Below, piece by piece: positions 25,932 to 34,872 of a stretch of DNA of 64,000 nt (positions are counted from its first letter, which is position 1; each line of letters begins with the position of its first letter). Source of the stretch: Tenrec ecaudatus (lineage: Eukaryota > Chordata > Mammalia > Afrosoricida > Tenrecidae). A program made the translations under genes and the position numbers. The notes under the pieces are model-generated. The model was not told where the DNA came from. It saw only the letters and a list, made by a program, of their open reading frames with translations, and searched no databases. The DNA is taken from NCBI RefSeq assembly GCF_050624435.1, contig NC_134545.1, positions 87,572,063 through 87,636,062 on the forward strand. Direction: 5' to 3'.

Positions 25932-26440
25932 CAGACCTTTTTTACTAGTTAAGCTACACTATTGGTTTTCAGATAACTTAAGGGCTTATTTTTTGTTTAA
26001 GGCTTAGAGATTTTCTCAGGGGTCTGGCTACCTTCCCCGGCTCCAGAAAGTCTAGAATCCACGAGAATTTGAAGTTCTGTTCTATGTTTCTCCCTTTTGT
26101 TCAAGACTCTTACGTAGAATTTTTGATCAAAAGGTTTGACCAATGGTAGCCAGGCACCACCCCGTTCTGGTCTCGAGGGGGCAGTTGTCACACATTTCTA
26201 CCCTCCTCCTGTTGCTGCTCCAGGTGAATCGAGACCAGTTGCTGTGCCTGAGCTGGCTGCCTGCCAACGTTTCAGACCCCACAATGAAGTCGGAAATAGG
26301 ACAGAAGCACGAAGGGTGTTACTGCACCGATTTACTGGGCTGTTCCATGAAACCATGACCCTAAACCCCCAAACCAAGGAACCAAACCCTGTGAGACGTT
26401 TGCTTCGTCATAAGCAGCCCTAGCAGCTACTCATTTGTTG
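25932..26440 (-). mobile_element. Type B repeat, part 2
   Basis: Resumes with TTTACTAGTTAAGCTACACT, then AATTTGAAGTTCTGTTCTAT, CCAATGGTAGCCAGGCACCA and CATGAAACCATGACCCTAAA. Confidence 0.65.
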
Positions 26441-26524
26441 TAAGTGTGTCCATCACACAACTTTTGCCAATTCAATGTCTCACAGGTGTACTTATTGACC
26501 ACAATTACAATGATAAGCTGCAAA

Positions 26525-26575
26525 ACCCTACCCTTCCTTAATTTTTTTCATCACTGGTAATCCCCCTTCCCCCGA

Positions 26576-26624
<49 letters not shown>

Positions 26625-26890
26625 TCCCACCATCACCACCACTACCACCACCACCCCCTCTGCCCTTGGTAACCCTTAATAAACTTTGGTCTCTGTACAT
26701 CTGCTGGTTTTGTTTTTTTTTTGTCTTTCTATATAAGTGAGAGCATACATTATTTATTCTTTTGTGATTGGCTTATTTCATTCAGTTTACTATCTTCAAG
26801 CTCCATCCTACTGTCACACAAATCAAGACTTCATTTTCCTGTCTGAATAGTATTAAGATCAGCTCTCTTTTGAAACAGATACTGCATTTT
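26525..26890 (-). mobile_element. Old L1 3'-UTR with simple repeats
   Basis: GGTAACCCTTAATAAACTTT and TTCTATATAAGTGAGAGCAT, then CTTATTTCATTCAGTTTACT, in antisense L1 order. Confidence 0.6.
26577..26630. repeat. (CA)n microsatellite
   Basis: About 25 CA units with one TATA interruption, followed by CCACCA-rich sequence to 26660. Confidence 0.92.
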
Positions 26891-26965
26891 GTGTTGTTAA
26901 ATAAAAGTCTGCCACTATCCTTGATGAGCTGTAGCTCAGGTGGGTAGATAGGCACAAATTAAATA

Positions 26966-27880
26966 CCGTATATACTCATGTAGAAGCCGAGTTTTTCAGC
27001 AAAAAAAAGTGCTGAAAAACAGGGGTTCGGCTTATACACAGGTCAGTGGTACCATTATCTTGCGGGTGATTGCCGTTTCTCCGCTGACACTGCAGGGCTT
27101 TGAATGTTTGTTTACTCACATCTAACCAATCAGAGCCATCCTATGATATGTATCGTTGAATAAGCCTTTTAAAGACCGTGTGCGAAGGATGCAGCATGAA
27201 TGGATGTCATCTGGTCAAGCCCGACTAACAAAAGGAGGAAATCTCATGAAGACTGACATAGAGATCATAGCAAAGTGGGTTCGAGATGCATGGGAAGACA
27301 TTCCAGAAGACATGGTGCGACGTGTCTTCCAGAAATGTAGTATTAGTAATGCTATGGATGGCATTGAAGACTGCACTTTGTATGAAAATGACAGCAGTGA
27401 TGGTGATGACGGGATCTCAGTGAGGACAGCGTCTATGAGGCCCTCACACCAGCTGAAGCTCTGCATTGGGATATGGATGATGATGATGAGGAATCCAGTT
27501 TTCAAGGATTTTAACTCTTTATATTTTAGCTTGGTTGCTGATTGAGCTCAGGGAATAGTACTCTTAAGGTATCATTGTTGATACCTTATTGTTTTTGTTG
27601 AACCTATTTTCCACTTACTATGCTGGTTTACTAATGTTAAATGACTTGTTGTCCTTTTATTTATGTTTTGTTTAAAATAAATATTTAAATACATTACCCC
27701 ACTGATGTTTCAATTTTTAGTAATTTTATTTTCATTTGTTTTGATTATTGAAACTCACCAATAGCTTCTACATTTTCCATCCTAGGCTTATACTCAAGTC
27801 AATCAGTTTTTCTGGTTTCCCAGGTACTAATTAGGTACCTCGGCTTATACTCGGGTCAGCTTATATTCGAGTATATACAG
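26966..27880 (+). mobile_element. Pogo-type (Tc1/mariner superfamily) DNA transposon, internally deleted, 915 bp
   Basis: Bounded by TA at 26964-26965 and 27881-27882. The terminal inverted repeat starts CCGTATATACTCATGTAGAAG and the right end is the complement of CTGTATATACTCGAATATAAG. A further internal pair (GGCTTATACTCGGGTCAGC near 27842; GGCTTATACACAGGTCAG near 27029) repeats the end motif. The interior holds the end of a transposase gene (separate entry) and about 360 bp of AT-rich 3' sequence with AATAAA (27675-27680). The N-terminal DNA-binding and DDE catalytic parts are missing, so the copy could only move in trans. Confidence 0.9.
27156..27514 (+). pseudogene. Pogo-type transposase, C-terminal remnant
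   Basis: Open frame inside the 915-bp element. The translation has the C-terminal signature of pogo/CENP-B-like transposases: an IAKWVRDAWEDIPEDMVRRV helix followed by CSISNAMDGIED, then an acidic stretch (NDSSDGDDG). Near 27432 the frame appears shifted by one base; another frame continues through an acidic DDDDEE run to a stop at 27512-27514. There is no usable start: the first in-frame triplets follow a deletion junction. Nonfunctional as transposase; the catalytic domain is absent. A domesticated use is unlikely but was not tested. Confidence 0.8.
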
Positions 27881-27882
27881 TA

Positions 27883-28231
27883 ATCACAAAAATTAAAGGC
27901 ACTCTACATTGTACATTTCTACACTTAGATTTGGCTTACCACCATCTTTGGGGTGAAAATATGTGCTTGGCATCCCTTGGGGTAATTAAAATGTTTGTAC
28001 TATAGATCATCATCCAGAATAAAACCTGCTTTTTAGCCTTTCTGGATTGTTTCAGCCCCGCCCCCCTCCAGGGTACAGTGCCATCCACTGGGGACACTGC
28101 CCTGCATCATGAGATGTGTTTGAAGGGAAAAGCACTTTGTCCTTTAAGAGCATATGGGCAGGTGAGAGGTGAGGGAAGGAATTGGCTTTTGAATAACTTG
28201 AGTTGAAATCTGACAGATAAATAGGAATCAA
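27883..28231. other. Intron between two DNA transposons
   Basis: Unique sequence with no element or frame of note. Confidence 0.4.
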
Positions 28232-28410
28232 CTAGGTTCTCAACCTTCCTAATGCCACGACCCTTTCATACAGTTCCTCATGTTGTGGTGACCACCCCCT
28301 CCACCCATAAAATGATTTTTGTTGCTACTTCATAACAGTCATTTTGCTATTGTTATGAATCGGGCGACCCCTGGGTAAAGGGTCGTTCGACCCCCAGGTT
28401 GAGACCACTG
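28232..28410. mobile_element. SPIN non-autonomous hAT element, ~179 bp
   Basis: Left end GGTTCTCAACCTTCCTAATG, then CCACGACCCTTTCATACAG, GTTCCTCATGTTGTGGTGAC and TTGCTACTTCATAACAGTC; right end GGGTCGTTCGACCCCCAGG followed by TTGAGACCACTG. This matches the SPIN consensus as I know it. The interior of the standard non-autonomous form is shortened. No clear 8-bp duplication could be read at the flanks. Diagnostic for lineages that received SPIN. Confidence 0.9.
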
Positions 28411-28782
28411 GTGTAAAGTGATGGTGCTTTGAATGGAGAAAGGGAGTTTGGTTCTCAAAGTTTTGTTCTTTGGGCCATTTTAACTTCTTTTCGTGAATAC
28501 TGAGAAAGAGGCAAGATATGGGTAGTATCTTTGTAATTGAGGCCTACAGAGGTTCACACAAAGATCATGAGAGTGGAAAGTGGAAGCAGACCTGGGGCTT
28601 ACAGGCCGGTGCTTGGATCTTCAGTGTACTGCTTGCTCTGTTATGGTACTCTGTATTTTTAGGAACACAACCGTCAGCTTGGAGAATTTAGCTATCATCT
28701 GAGTGACACCATTCCAGTTAGCACTGCTTTGCCAGGTTATCTAGCCCTTGTGTTGATCAGCTCTTACACTTGAGAGAGCTGG
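28411..28782. other. Intron, no element recognised
   Basis: Unique sequence between SPIN and an RTE fragment. Confidence 0.4.
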
Positions 28783-29020
28783 ACAGTGAACACCGGAGAA
28801 TGGAAGCATTTCATTAAGGCATTGGTGAAGCCTCCTGGAGCTACAGAGGGCTGTCAGAAGAACAAACCAGCCCACCTGGGAGGGAGTATGGCCAGAATGC
28901 TCTCTAGAAGCAGTCCGAGGGACTGCGCCTCAATTTCATCAGGAGAGCATGTTATTCTGAGGAGCTGGTTCCTGGAAAAGGACATCATGCTTAGCAAAGT
29001 AGAAGCTCAACCAAAAATAG
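28783..29020 (+). mobile_element. RTE/BovB-like LINE fragment
   Basis: Sense copy. The translation has the C-terminal FLEKDIMLSK motif seen in the other RTE pieces. It joins directly to a LINE type A tail at 29021. Confidence 0.7.
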
Positions 29021-29103
29021 GAAACCCCTCGACACAGTGGATGTATGTATGGATTGTGATAAGAGCTGTAAGAGCCCCCAATAAAATGATAAAAATAAAA
29101 AAG
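29021..29103 (+). mobile_element. L1-type LINE 3' tip (type A)
   Basis: Sense; GACACAGTGGATGTATGTAT to CCCCCAATAAAATGATAAAA. Very short 5'-truncated insertion. Confidence 0.82.
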
Positions 29104-29164
29104 GGAAGCCCTCAGTGAAAGGGTGGACACAGTAGCTGTAAGCAATGTAGGGAGTTATTATATA

Positions 29165-29935
29165 TGTCTCTTCTAGCCATATCCTTTGCTGCCCTGACGA
29201 AATAACTTTCCTTTTCTTGTTGGGCCTGCGTAAGAAGATGGGGGTGGGGGTGGGTTATATGGTTCAGCGCCTGCTGTGTGATTGTTAACAGGGTTAGTTG
29301 TGATTATCATCTTGTTGGAAGAAAATGAGCTGTCAGCTGTCTCGGAAGCAGGTAGGGGGGTAGCGGGAGGAGACAGATCTCACTACCAGCCAGGGAAGAG
29401 CCAGGAGTGGAATGCATCCTTTGGGCCCTGAGATCCCTGCATATTGAACACCCTTGACCCAGGACACAGCCTTGACACCTGAGGAGTGGCAGAGCAGCAG
29501 CGACCAAACCAGGAGCCCAGAGCATGAGACGGGCCTCCCAGCCCACAGAACAAGTCAAGCTGAGTGCTAGCTTGGAGAGTGGGGTGACTCTGGGCACATA
29601 ATTGGGGAGATGGGTTTGGCTGGCTCACAGAAATGGAGCTGAGCGCCTTCAGGTTGAGGCTTATCCGGGATGGCTTACCCTTTGGCCATTTACTAGCCGC
29701 CCCAAAGAGCTCTGAAACCTCGCTCCAGCAGGCAGAGGCCAGGCGGACAGGCTGAGGGTGAGGCAGAGAAGAAATTGCCCTGACTCAACAATGGTCTCCT
29801 GAGTGGTAACCCACTAACTTCCCTAATAAACCCAGTAACTGTGAGCATTGTCTGTGAGTTCTGAGTGGCCATTGCAATGAGTTTTTCAACCCACTTGAAG
29901 AGTGTGCTGTGGGAGACAGGGAAAGTAAGTTGCTG
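29165..29935 (+). repeat. LTR-like repeat (family D), copy 1
   Basis: Collinear over ~750 bp with 45395-46190: shared words include CTCACTACCAGC, TCTGGGCACATAATTGGGG, GGCCATTTACTAGC and AATAAACCCAGTAACTGTGAG. An AATAAA followed by a CTGTGAGTTCTG block is what an R/U5 region of a solo endogenous-retrovirus LTR would show. No internal viral genes are adjacent. Confidence 0.6.
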
Positions 29936-30012
29936 AAGGCTTCTCAGAGCGTAAGTGGCAGAGTGGGGAACTGAACCTCAAACTCCCAGTCACTTAACCA
30001 CCGCCCTATGTG
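29930..30012 (-). repeat. MIR fossil
   Basis: AAGTTGCTGAAGGCTTCTCAG, GTAAGTGGCAGAGTGGGGAAC and CACTTAACCACCGCCCTATG follow the antisense MIR consensus well. Confidence 0.7.
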
Positions 30013-30052
30013 CAAAGTTATATTTTCAAAGAGTTGCGTTAAATACGTAAAA

Positions 30053-30142
30053 CCAAACAAAACCAAACTCACTGCCATCAAGTTGATGCCGACTCATAAC
30101 CACAGTTTCTGAGACTGTTTGCGGGAGTAGAAAGCCTTAACA
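30053..30142 (-). repeat. AfroSINE, 3' part
   Basis: AAACTCACTGCCATCAAGTTG tail complement, ending in GTTTGCGGGAGTAGAAAGCC; head absent. Confidence 0.75.
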
Positions 30143-30344
30143 AGAGAGGCAGAGATGGGAGAGTCACAGATGTTTGAGGGAAAGGAGTGCAAACACAGGT
30201 AGGGAAGAGTATCGGCAGAACTTGGCCCAGAAGTGAGAAAGTTTCTGAGTGCAAAGTGGTGTGGACTTGGTGCTTTCTAATTCAGCCACTGATTGACATT
30301 AGGAAATCGACAAATTTGGCTTTAGAGTTATACTGCCTTTTTCT

Positions 30345-30488
30345 CACTAAGGATAACTCTCCATGGGAGAAAAATAAGGCTCTCTGCGCCCGTGAAGATG
30401 TCCCCTCTCCGAAGCCCAAAGGGCCCTCGTCTGTCCTGAAGGGTGGCTATGAGTTGGAATTGACTTGATGGCAGTGAGTTCAGATTTG
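30345..30488 (+). repeat. AfroSINE, 3' part
   Basis: Sense; GGGAGAAAAATAAGGCTCTC to GAATTGACTTGATGGCAGTG; head missing. Confidence 0.78.
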
Positions 30489-30790
30489 GTTTCTGGAAGG
30501 ACAGCGCTCATATTTTTTGAGTTAATAGCCTTCGCTAATCTGCATACCTTAACAATCTTAGGTCTTGATTTATGTCACTGGAGTTGAGCCCTAACAAAAG
30601 AAAGCCATCTTTTTGCAATTAGATTCTGGGACTATTTAAGGTCTATAAATACAGTAATTTTCCCTCTTCCGTGGGCTGATAAGACTGTGCACTTTGGCAT
30701 TCTTTGTTTGCAGCTGTGTAATAAATCCCCATATTTACATAATGTAGAATACAGTTCTAAATAGCAATTGCTCTTAGAAAGTTGGAAGTG
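30489..30790. other. Intron, no element recognised
   Basis: Unique AT-rich sequence leading to Tigger1. Confidence 0.4.
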
Positions 30791-31124
30791 CAGGCCTGTT
30801 TCATGTTATTGCACTTTGCTATATTGCGCTTTTCAGATATTGCATGTTTTGCAGATTGAAGAATTGTGGCCACTGTTGAGCGAGGCTGTTGACTGCCTTT
30901 TCCTAAGAGCATGAGCTCGCTTTGTGTGCCTGGGCCACGTGGCGATCCTTCTCACCACATCTTAAACTTTTCTACGATGCTATCGTACAATTAATAGATG
31001 AGGGTACAGACATGGCTTTATGTACACTCTGAAACCGGCAAAAATTCATGTGACTGACTTGATTGTGATGTTTGCTTTATTGCATTGCTTAGGAACGGAA
31101 CCTGCAAATGCCTCTGGGCTACTG
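30791..31124. mobile_element. Tigger1-like DNA transposon, internally deleted (~334 bp)
   Basis: The left end resembles the Tigger1 start (CAGGCCTGTTTCATGTTATTG, CACTTTGCTATATTGCGCTT, CAGATATTGCATGTTTTGCAG). The right end follows the Tigger1 3' part (AAAATTCATGTGACTGACTTG, TTGCTTTATTGCATTGC, GGAACGGAACCTGCAAATGCC). The whole transposase is deleted near 30972. TA is found at the right flank only. Confidence 0.8.
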
Positions 31125-31360
31125 TATTGAGTTGTAAAGAATCTCAAAAAAGGTACTTTTCATTTTTTTCTTCCTATGTTCAATTATCTGAGATTATTCT
31201 TTACATTTAGTTTCAAAAAACAATATTGTATGAAAGGTAAGTGAATTAAGGTAGTACAACTTGAAGTAGGATTTTTTTTCTTCTGTTTTGGATTGTTCCA
31301 AGCAGTCATATATGACAGATTTTGCATTGACTTAAAAACAAACAAAATAAACCCTAGTGC

Positions 31361-32432
31361 TTTAAAAAAAATCATTAGGGGCTCATGCAACTCTTATCAC
31401 AATCCACACATCAATTGTGTAAAACACATCTGTACGTTCATTGCCCTCATCATTCTCAAAACATTTGCTCTCCACTTAAGCCCTTGGCATCAACTCCTTA
31501 TTTTTCCCCCCTGTCTCCTCACTCATGAACCCTTGATAATTTATAAATTATTATTTTGTCATATCTTACACTGTCTGACATCTCCCTTCACCCACTTTTC
31601 TGTTGTCCATCCCCAAGGGAGGAGGTTATACGTAGATCCTTGTAATTGGTTCCCCCTTTCCACCCCACCCTCCTTCCACCCTCCTGGTATTGCCACTCTC
31701 ACCACTGGTCCTGAAGGGATCAACTGCCCTAGATTCCCTGTGTTTCCAGTTTCTATCTGGTCTAGCCAGATTTGTAAGATAGAATTGGGATCATGAGAGT
31801 GGGGGGTGGGGAGAGGCATTTAGGAACTAGAGGAAAATTTTATGTTTCATTGTTGATACACTGCACCCTGACTGGTTGGTCTCCTCCCTGTGACCCTTCC
31901 ATAAGGTGATGTCCAATTACCTACAGATGGGCCTTGGGTCTCTACTCTACACTCCCTCTTACTCACAATGATATGATTTTTTTGTTCTGCTGATACCTGA
32001 TTTCTCTGACACCTCGTGATCGCACAGGTTGGTGTGCTTCTTCCATGTGGGCTTTGTTTCTTCTGAGCTAGATGGACGCTTGTTTACCTTCAAGCCTTTA
32101 AGACCCCAGACGCTATATCTTTTGATAGCCGGGCACCATCAGCTTTCTTCACCACATTTGCTTGTGTACCCGTTTTGTCTTCAGCAATTGTGTTGGGAAG
32201 GTGAGCATCATGAAATGCCAGTTTAATAGAACATAATATTCTTGCATTGAGGGAGTATTTGAGTAGAGGCCCAATGTCCATTTGCTACCTTAATACTAAA
32301 CCTATACATATATGTACATAGATCTATTTCCACATCCTCTTATATAAATATATTTCATATGTACATGCCTGTATTCAGATCTCCTAGCTCTTTCCTCTAT
32401 TTCCTTTTACTTTCCTCTTGTCCCACTATCAT
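31361..32432 (-). mobile_element. L1-type LINE 3' end (type A), ~1.07 kb
   Basis: Antisense; TTTAAAAAAAATCATTAGGGG start. It passes through GAGGAGGTTATACGTAGATC and the TTCCATGTGGGCTTTG module (once), and reaches the more 5' CCCAATGTCCATTTGCTACC region. Confidence 0.88.
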
Positions 32433-32454
32433 GGTCAGCCTTTACCTCAATGCT

Positions 32455-32490
32455 TTTTTATTGTGAATTAGGTGAAGGTTTGAAATAGGA
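32455..32490 (-). repeat. Type C L1 3' tip
   Basis: TTTATTGTGAATTAGGTGAAG, about 35 bp matching the start of the 17680 copy. Confidence 0.45.
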
Positions 32491-32784
32491 TGATATTTAG
32501 CATGTCCTCATCTTAAGACTGTTCCCTTTTCTGATATAAACTGCATTTAAATGTGATTTCCTTGAATTGTGTACTGTGTTGTGCCTTTTGGGGGGAAACT
32601 TGGACTTTTAGCTCTTTCAGATTGGTGCTTGTACTTCAGCTCCCTGTTTAGATGATAATCAGATTTCACCACGTGCCCTCAGATTGTGAAGCGGAGATGG
32701 TTATTCTGGCCTGGGCACTTTTATTTATTGCTTACTATTTTTTTTTTTTTGAGAATAGACAGCAGAGCATAGACCAGCTCCGCC

Positions 32785-33383
32785 ATCTCCTGGTCTTCAT
32801 CTCAGTGACATGGAGGACATTCTGTGAGTAGTGTCTGCCTCCTTGCCCTCCTCGTCTGAGTTGCTCCTCCCCCATTAACACAGACTCACCGCTCCCTAAC
32901 TTTTCTGTCTGATCTTTGGAGTTGCTGTTCTCCATTTGGGGCTTCCAAAAGTGAATTTAACAGATAATGGAATTTTTCCATGAACTTTTCGAAGCTCTCT
33001 TTTCGAAGCTCTCAGAGCAGTGTTCAAAGCAGACATTGGTTACTAATTAAAGGAAAGTACTGCTAAGTTTTAAGAACATTTCAAGGAATATGTTTGGTTT
33101 AAAGATGATCTTGGGGCAGTAGTTTCAAGGGTTCACTTGTTCTTCAGGGCACAAGAAATTCTGGATTCCATAAGAATTTGAAATTCTGTTCTGCATTTTC
33201 CTGCCTTTGGTCAGGATTTTTCTATGGAATGTCAGTAATGGTATCATGCACTCTTCAGTTCTGGTCTCATGGCAAAAGAGGCAGTTCCTGGTTTGCCACA
33301 CGTTCCACTGTCTCCTGTTTCTTTCTGTCTCACCTTCTCCTTGTGTTGCTCCAGGCAGATAAACTAAAAACTAAAGTCATTGT
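32785..33383 (-). mobile_element. Type B repeat, part 1
   Basis: CTCCCCCATTAACACAGACTC, TTTAAAGATGATCTTGGGGC, AAATTCTGGATTCCATAAGA, GTTCTGGTCTCATGGCAAAAG in family order. It carries a short palindromic insert at 32939-33000. Confidence 0.65.
32939..33010. repeat. Short palindromic MITE-like repeat
   Basis: GGGGCTTCCAAAAGTGAATTT at left and TTTTTCCATGAACTTTTCGAAG at right, related to 10269-10346. TTTTCGAAGCTCTC is duplicated at its right end (32986-33013). Confidence 0.5.
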
Positions 33384-33556
33384 CAGTGAGTGGCCATGAG
33401 TGACAACCCATAGTGACCCTCTAGAACAGGGTAGAACTGCCTCTGAGTTTCCAAGACTAGCTGTTTACCAGAGTAGGAAGCCCTGTCTTTCTCCTGTGGA
33501 GCAGCAGGTGGTTTCGAACTGCTGACCTTTCAGATTGCAGCCCAACTAATAACTGT
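33384..33556 (-). repeat. AfroSINE nested in type B
   Basis: Antisense; ACAACCCATAGTGACCCTCT, GGTAGAACTGCCTCTGAGTT, CTGACCTTTCAGATTGCAGC. Confidence 0.8.
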
Positions 33557-33695
33557 ATCCTGAATGGCCCCTTGCCAGTTTGCTACCTCAGGAACTACAC
33601 ACTTAACTAGGAGATGAGAACAGAATGTTGTTAGACTGATTGACAATTCCCATGAAACCAGGACCCTAAACCTCGTAACAGGTTTTAGCAATTTT
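33557..33695 (-). mobile_element. Type B repeat, part 2
   Basis: CTACCTCAGGAACTACACACT to CATGAAACCAGGACCCTAAAC, the end segment of the family. Confidence 0.6.
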
Positions 33696-34069
33696 AAACG
33701 AATCACTTTATTGTTAAATGCCACATTTACCAATATAACCACACATGAAAAATGGACCAAACACTACCATTATTTCATTCCTGTGGGATTCTCAAGCTAT
33801 CGGTCTAATAGTAAATGGTGTTATGTTGTAAACCAGGATGCTATGTGTCTGGTGAAATATACATCTGGAGTGTTATGTAAGTTTACATTCGCAGGGCTGT
33901 CTGGTTATGAATGGAGACAAAACATCATGAGCCGGGATGCCAGATGGATTCTGCCTTTTGAGTTCAGGCTCCTCCGAGCACAGCTCTGGAGGGCCATACA
34001 CAGTTTACTCTCAACTCCTGCTCACCTAGTTTGTCAGGCAAACCCACGCACTACGCCACCAAAGAAATC

Positions 34070-34176
34070 TGCTTCCAAAAAGATTACTGCCAAGAAAACA
34101 ATAGAGTGCCACTCTGTAGCACATTTAGGTGGCCCTGAGTCAGAACCGATTCCACCGCAACAGGTGTGGTTTTGGA
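34070..34176 (+). repeat. AfroSINE, 3' part
   Basis: Sense; AAAAAGATTACTGCCAAGAAA to CCCTGAGTCAGAACCGATTCC. Confidence 0.7.
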
Positions 34177-34184
34177 ATCCTGAA

Positions 34185-34275
34185 AAGTTAGCCTATTTGT
34201 AAGCCTCAGCTTCCTCATCTTCAAAGAAAACAGTATCTTCCAGCATTGTGACAGGGTTAAGTGAAAGTCTCACCA
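34185..34275 (+). repeat. MIR fossil
   Basis: GCCTCAGCTTCCTCATCTTCA and GTGACAGGGTTAAGTGAAAG, sense MIR order. Confidence 0.55.
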
Positions 34276-34750
34276 CTGCCTGATGCCTAACTGGTGACCC
34301 AGAGCTTCCTGGGAGGACAGTCAGGGGAGCACTGTGGCAGCTTTGCTCCTTACAGCAGTGCCTGATGTTACCGCTGCAAGAGAAGTGACATTTAACTGTG
34401 GAGAGTCATGCTATTTTTCTTTATCTGTGCTTTTCCCACAAGGAAGTAACGCTACTGGTAACATATTGACCCAGCTCCTCTTCCGTTAGTGCATCTTTCT
34501 ATCTATTTACTTTAAAGGGAGTGAAATTACATCAAGTTGTATCTTTTTGTTAGAGAAGGTCAGGAGTTTTTTGTTGTTTGTTTTTTGAGTAAGAAAATTT
34601 CAGTTAATATTTATTACGTTTTTCTTTAAAATAATTTATATTACACCCATTATATCACATACTGTCATTTTAAACAGACATAAAACTCCTCAATAAGATA
34701 AAGCAAAGACAATGACATTTACTTATTATAAAAAAGATACACTACCACTT
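34276..34750. other. Intron, no element recognised
   Basis: Unique AT-rich sequence. Confidence 0.4.
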
Positions 34751-34872
34751 TTAAAAAAATCACTTTATTAGGGGCTCATACATCATTTGTGCCCAGCACA
34801 TTCGTACATATGTTGCCATCATCATTCTCAAAACACCTGCTTTCTACTTGAGCGCTTGGTATCAGCTCCCAG
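34751..34872 (-). mobile_element. L1-type LINE 3' end (type A), ~120 bp
   Basis: Antisense; TTTTAAAAAAATCACTTTATT to GAGCGCTTGGTATCAGCTCCC; about 25 bp deleted after CTCATACATC. Confidence 0.82.

Noticed and set aside
33711..34202. 163-codon + frame
   Set aside because: Spans unique intron and an AfroSINE tail; composition random, no recognisable domain.
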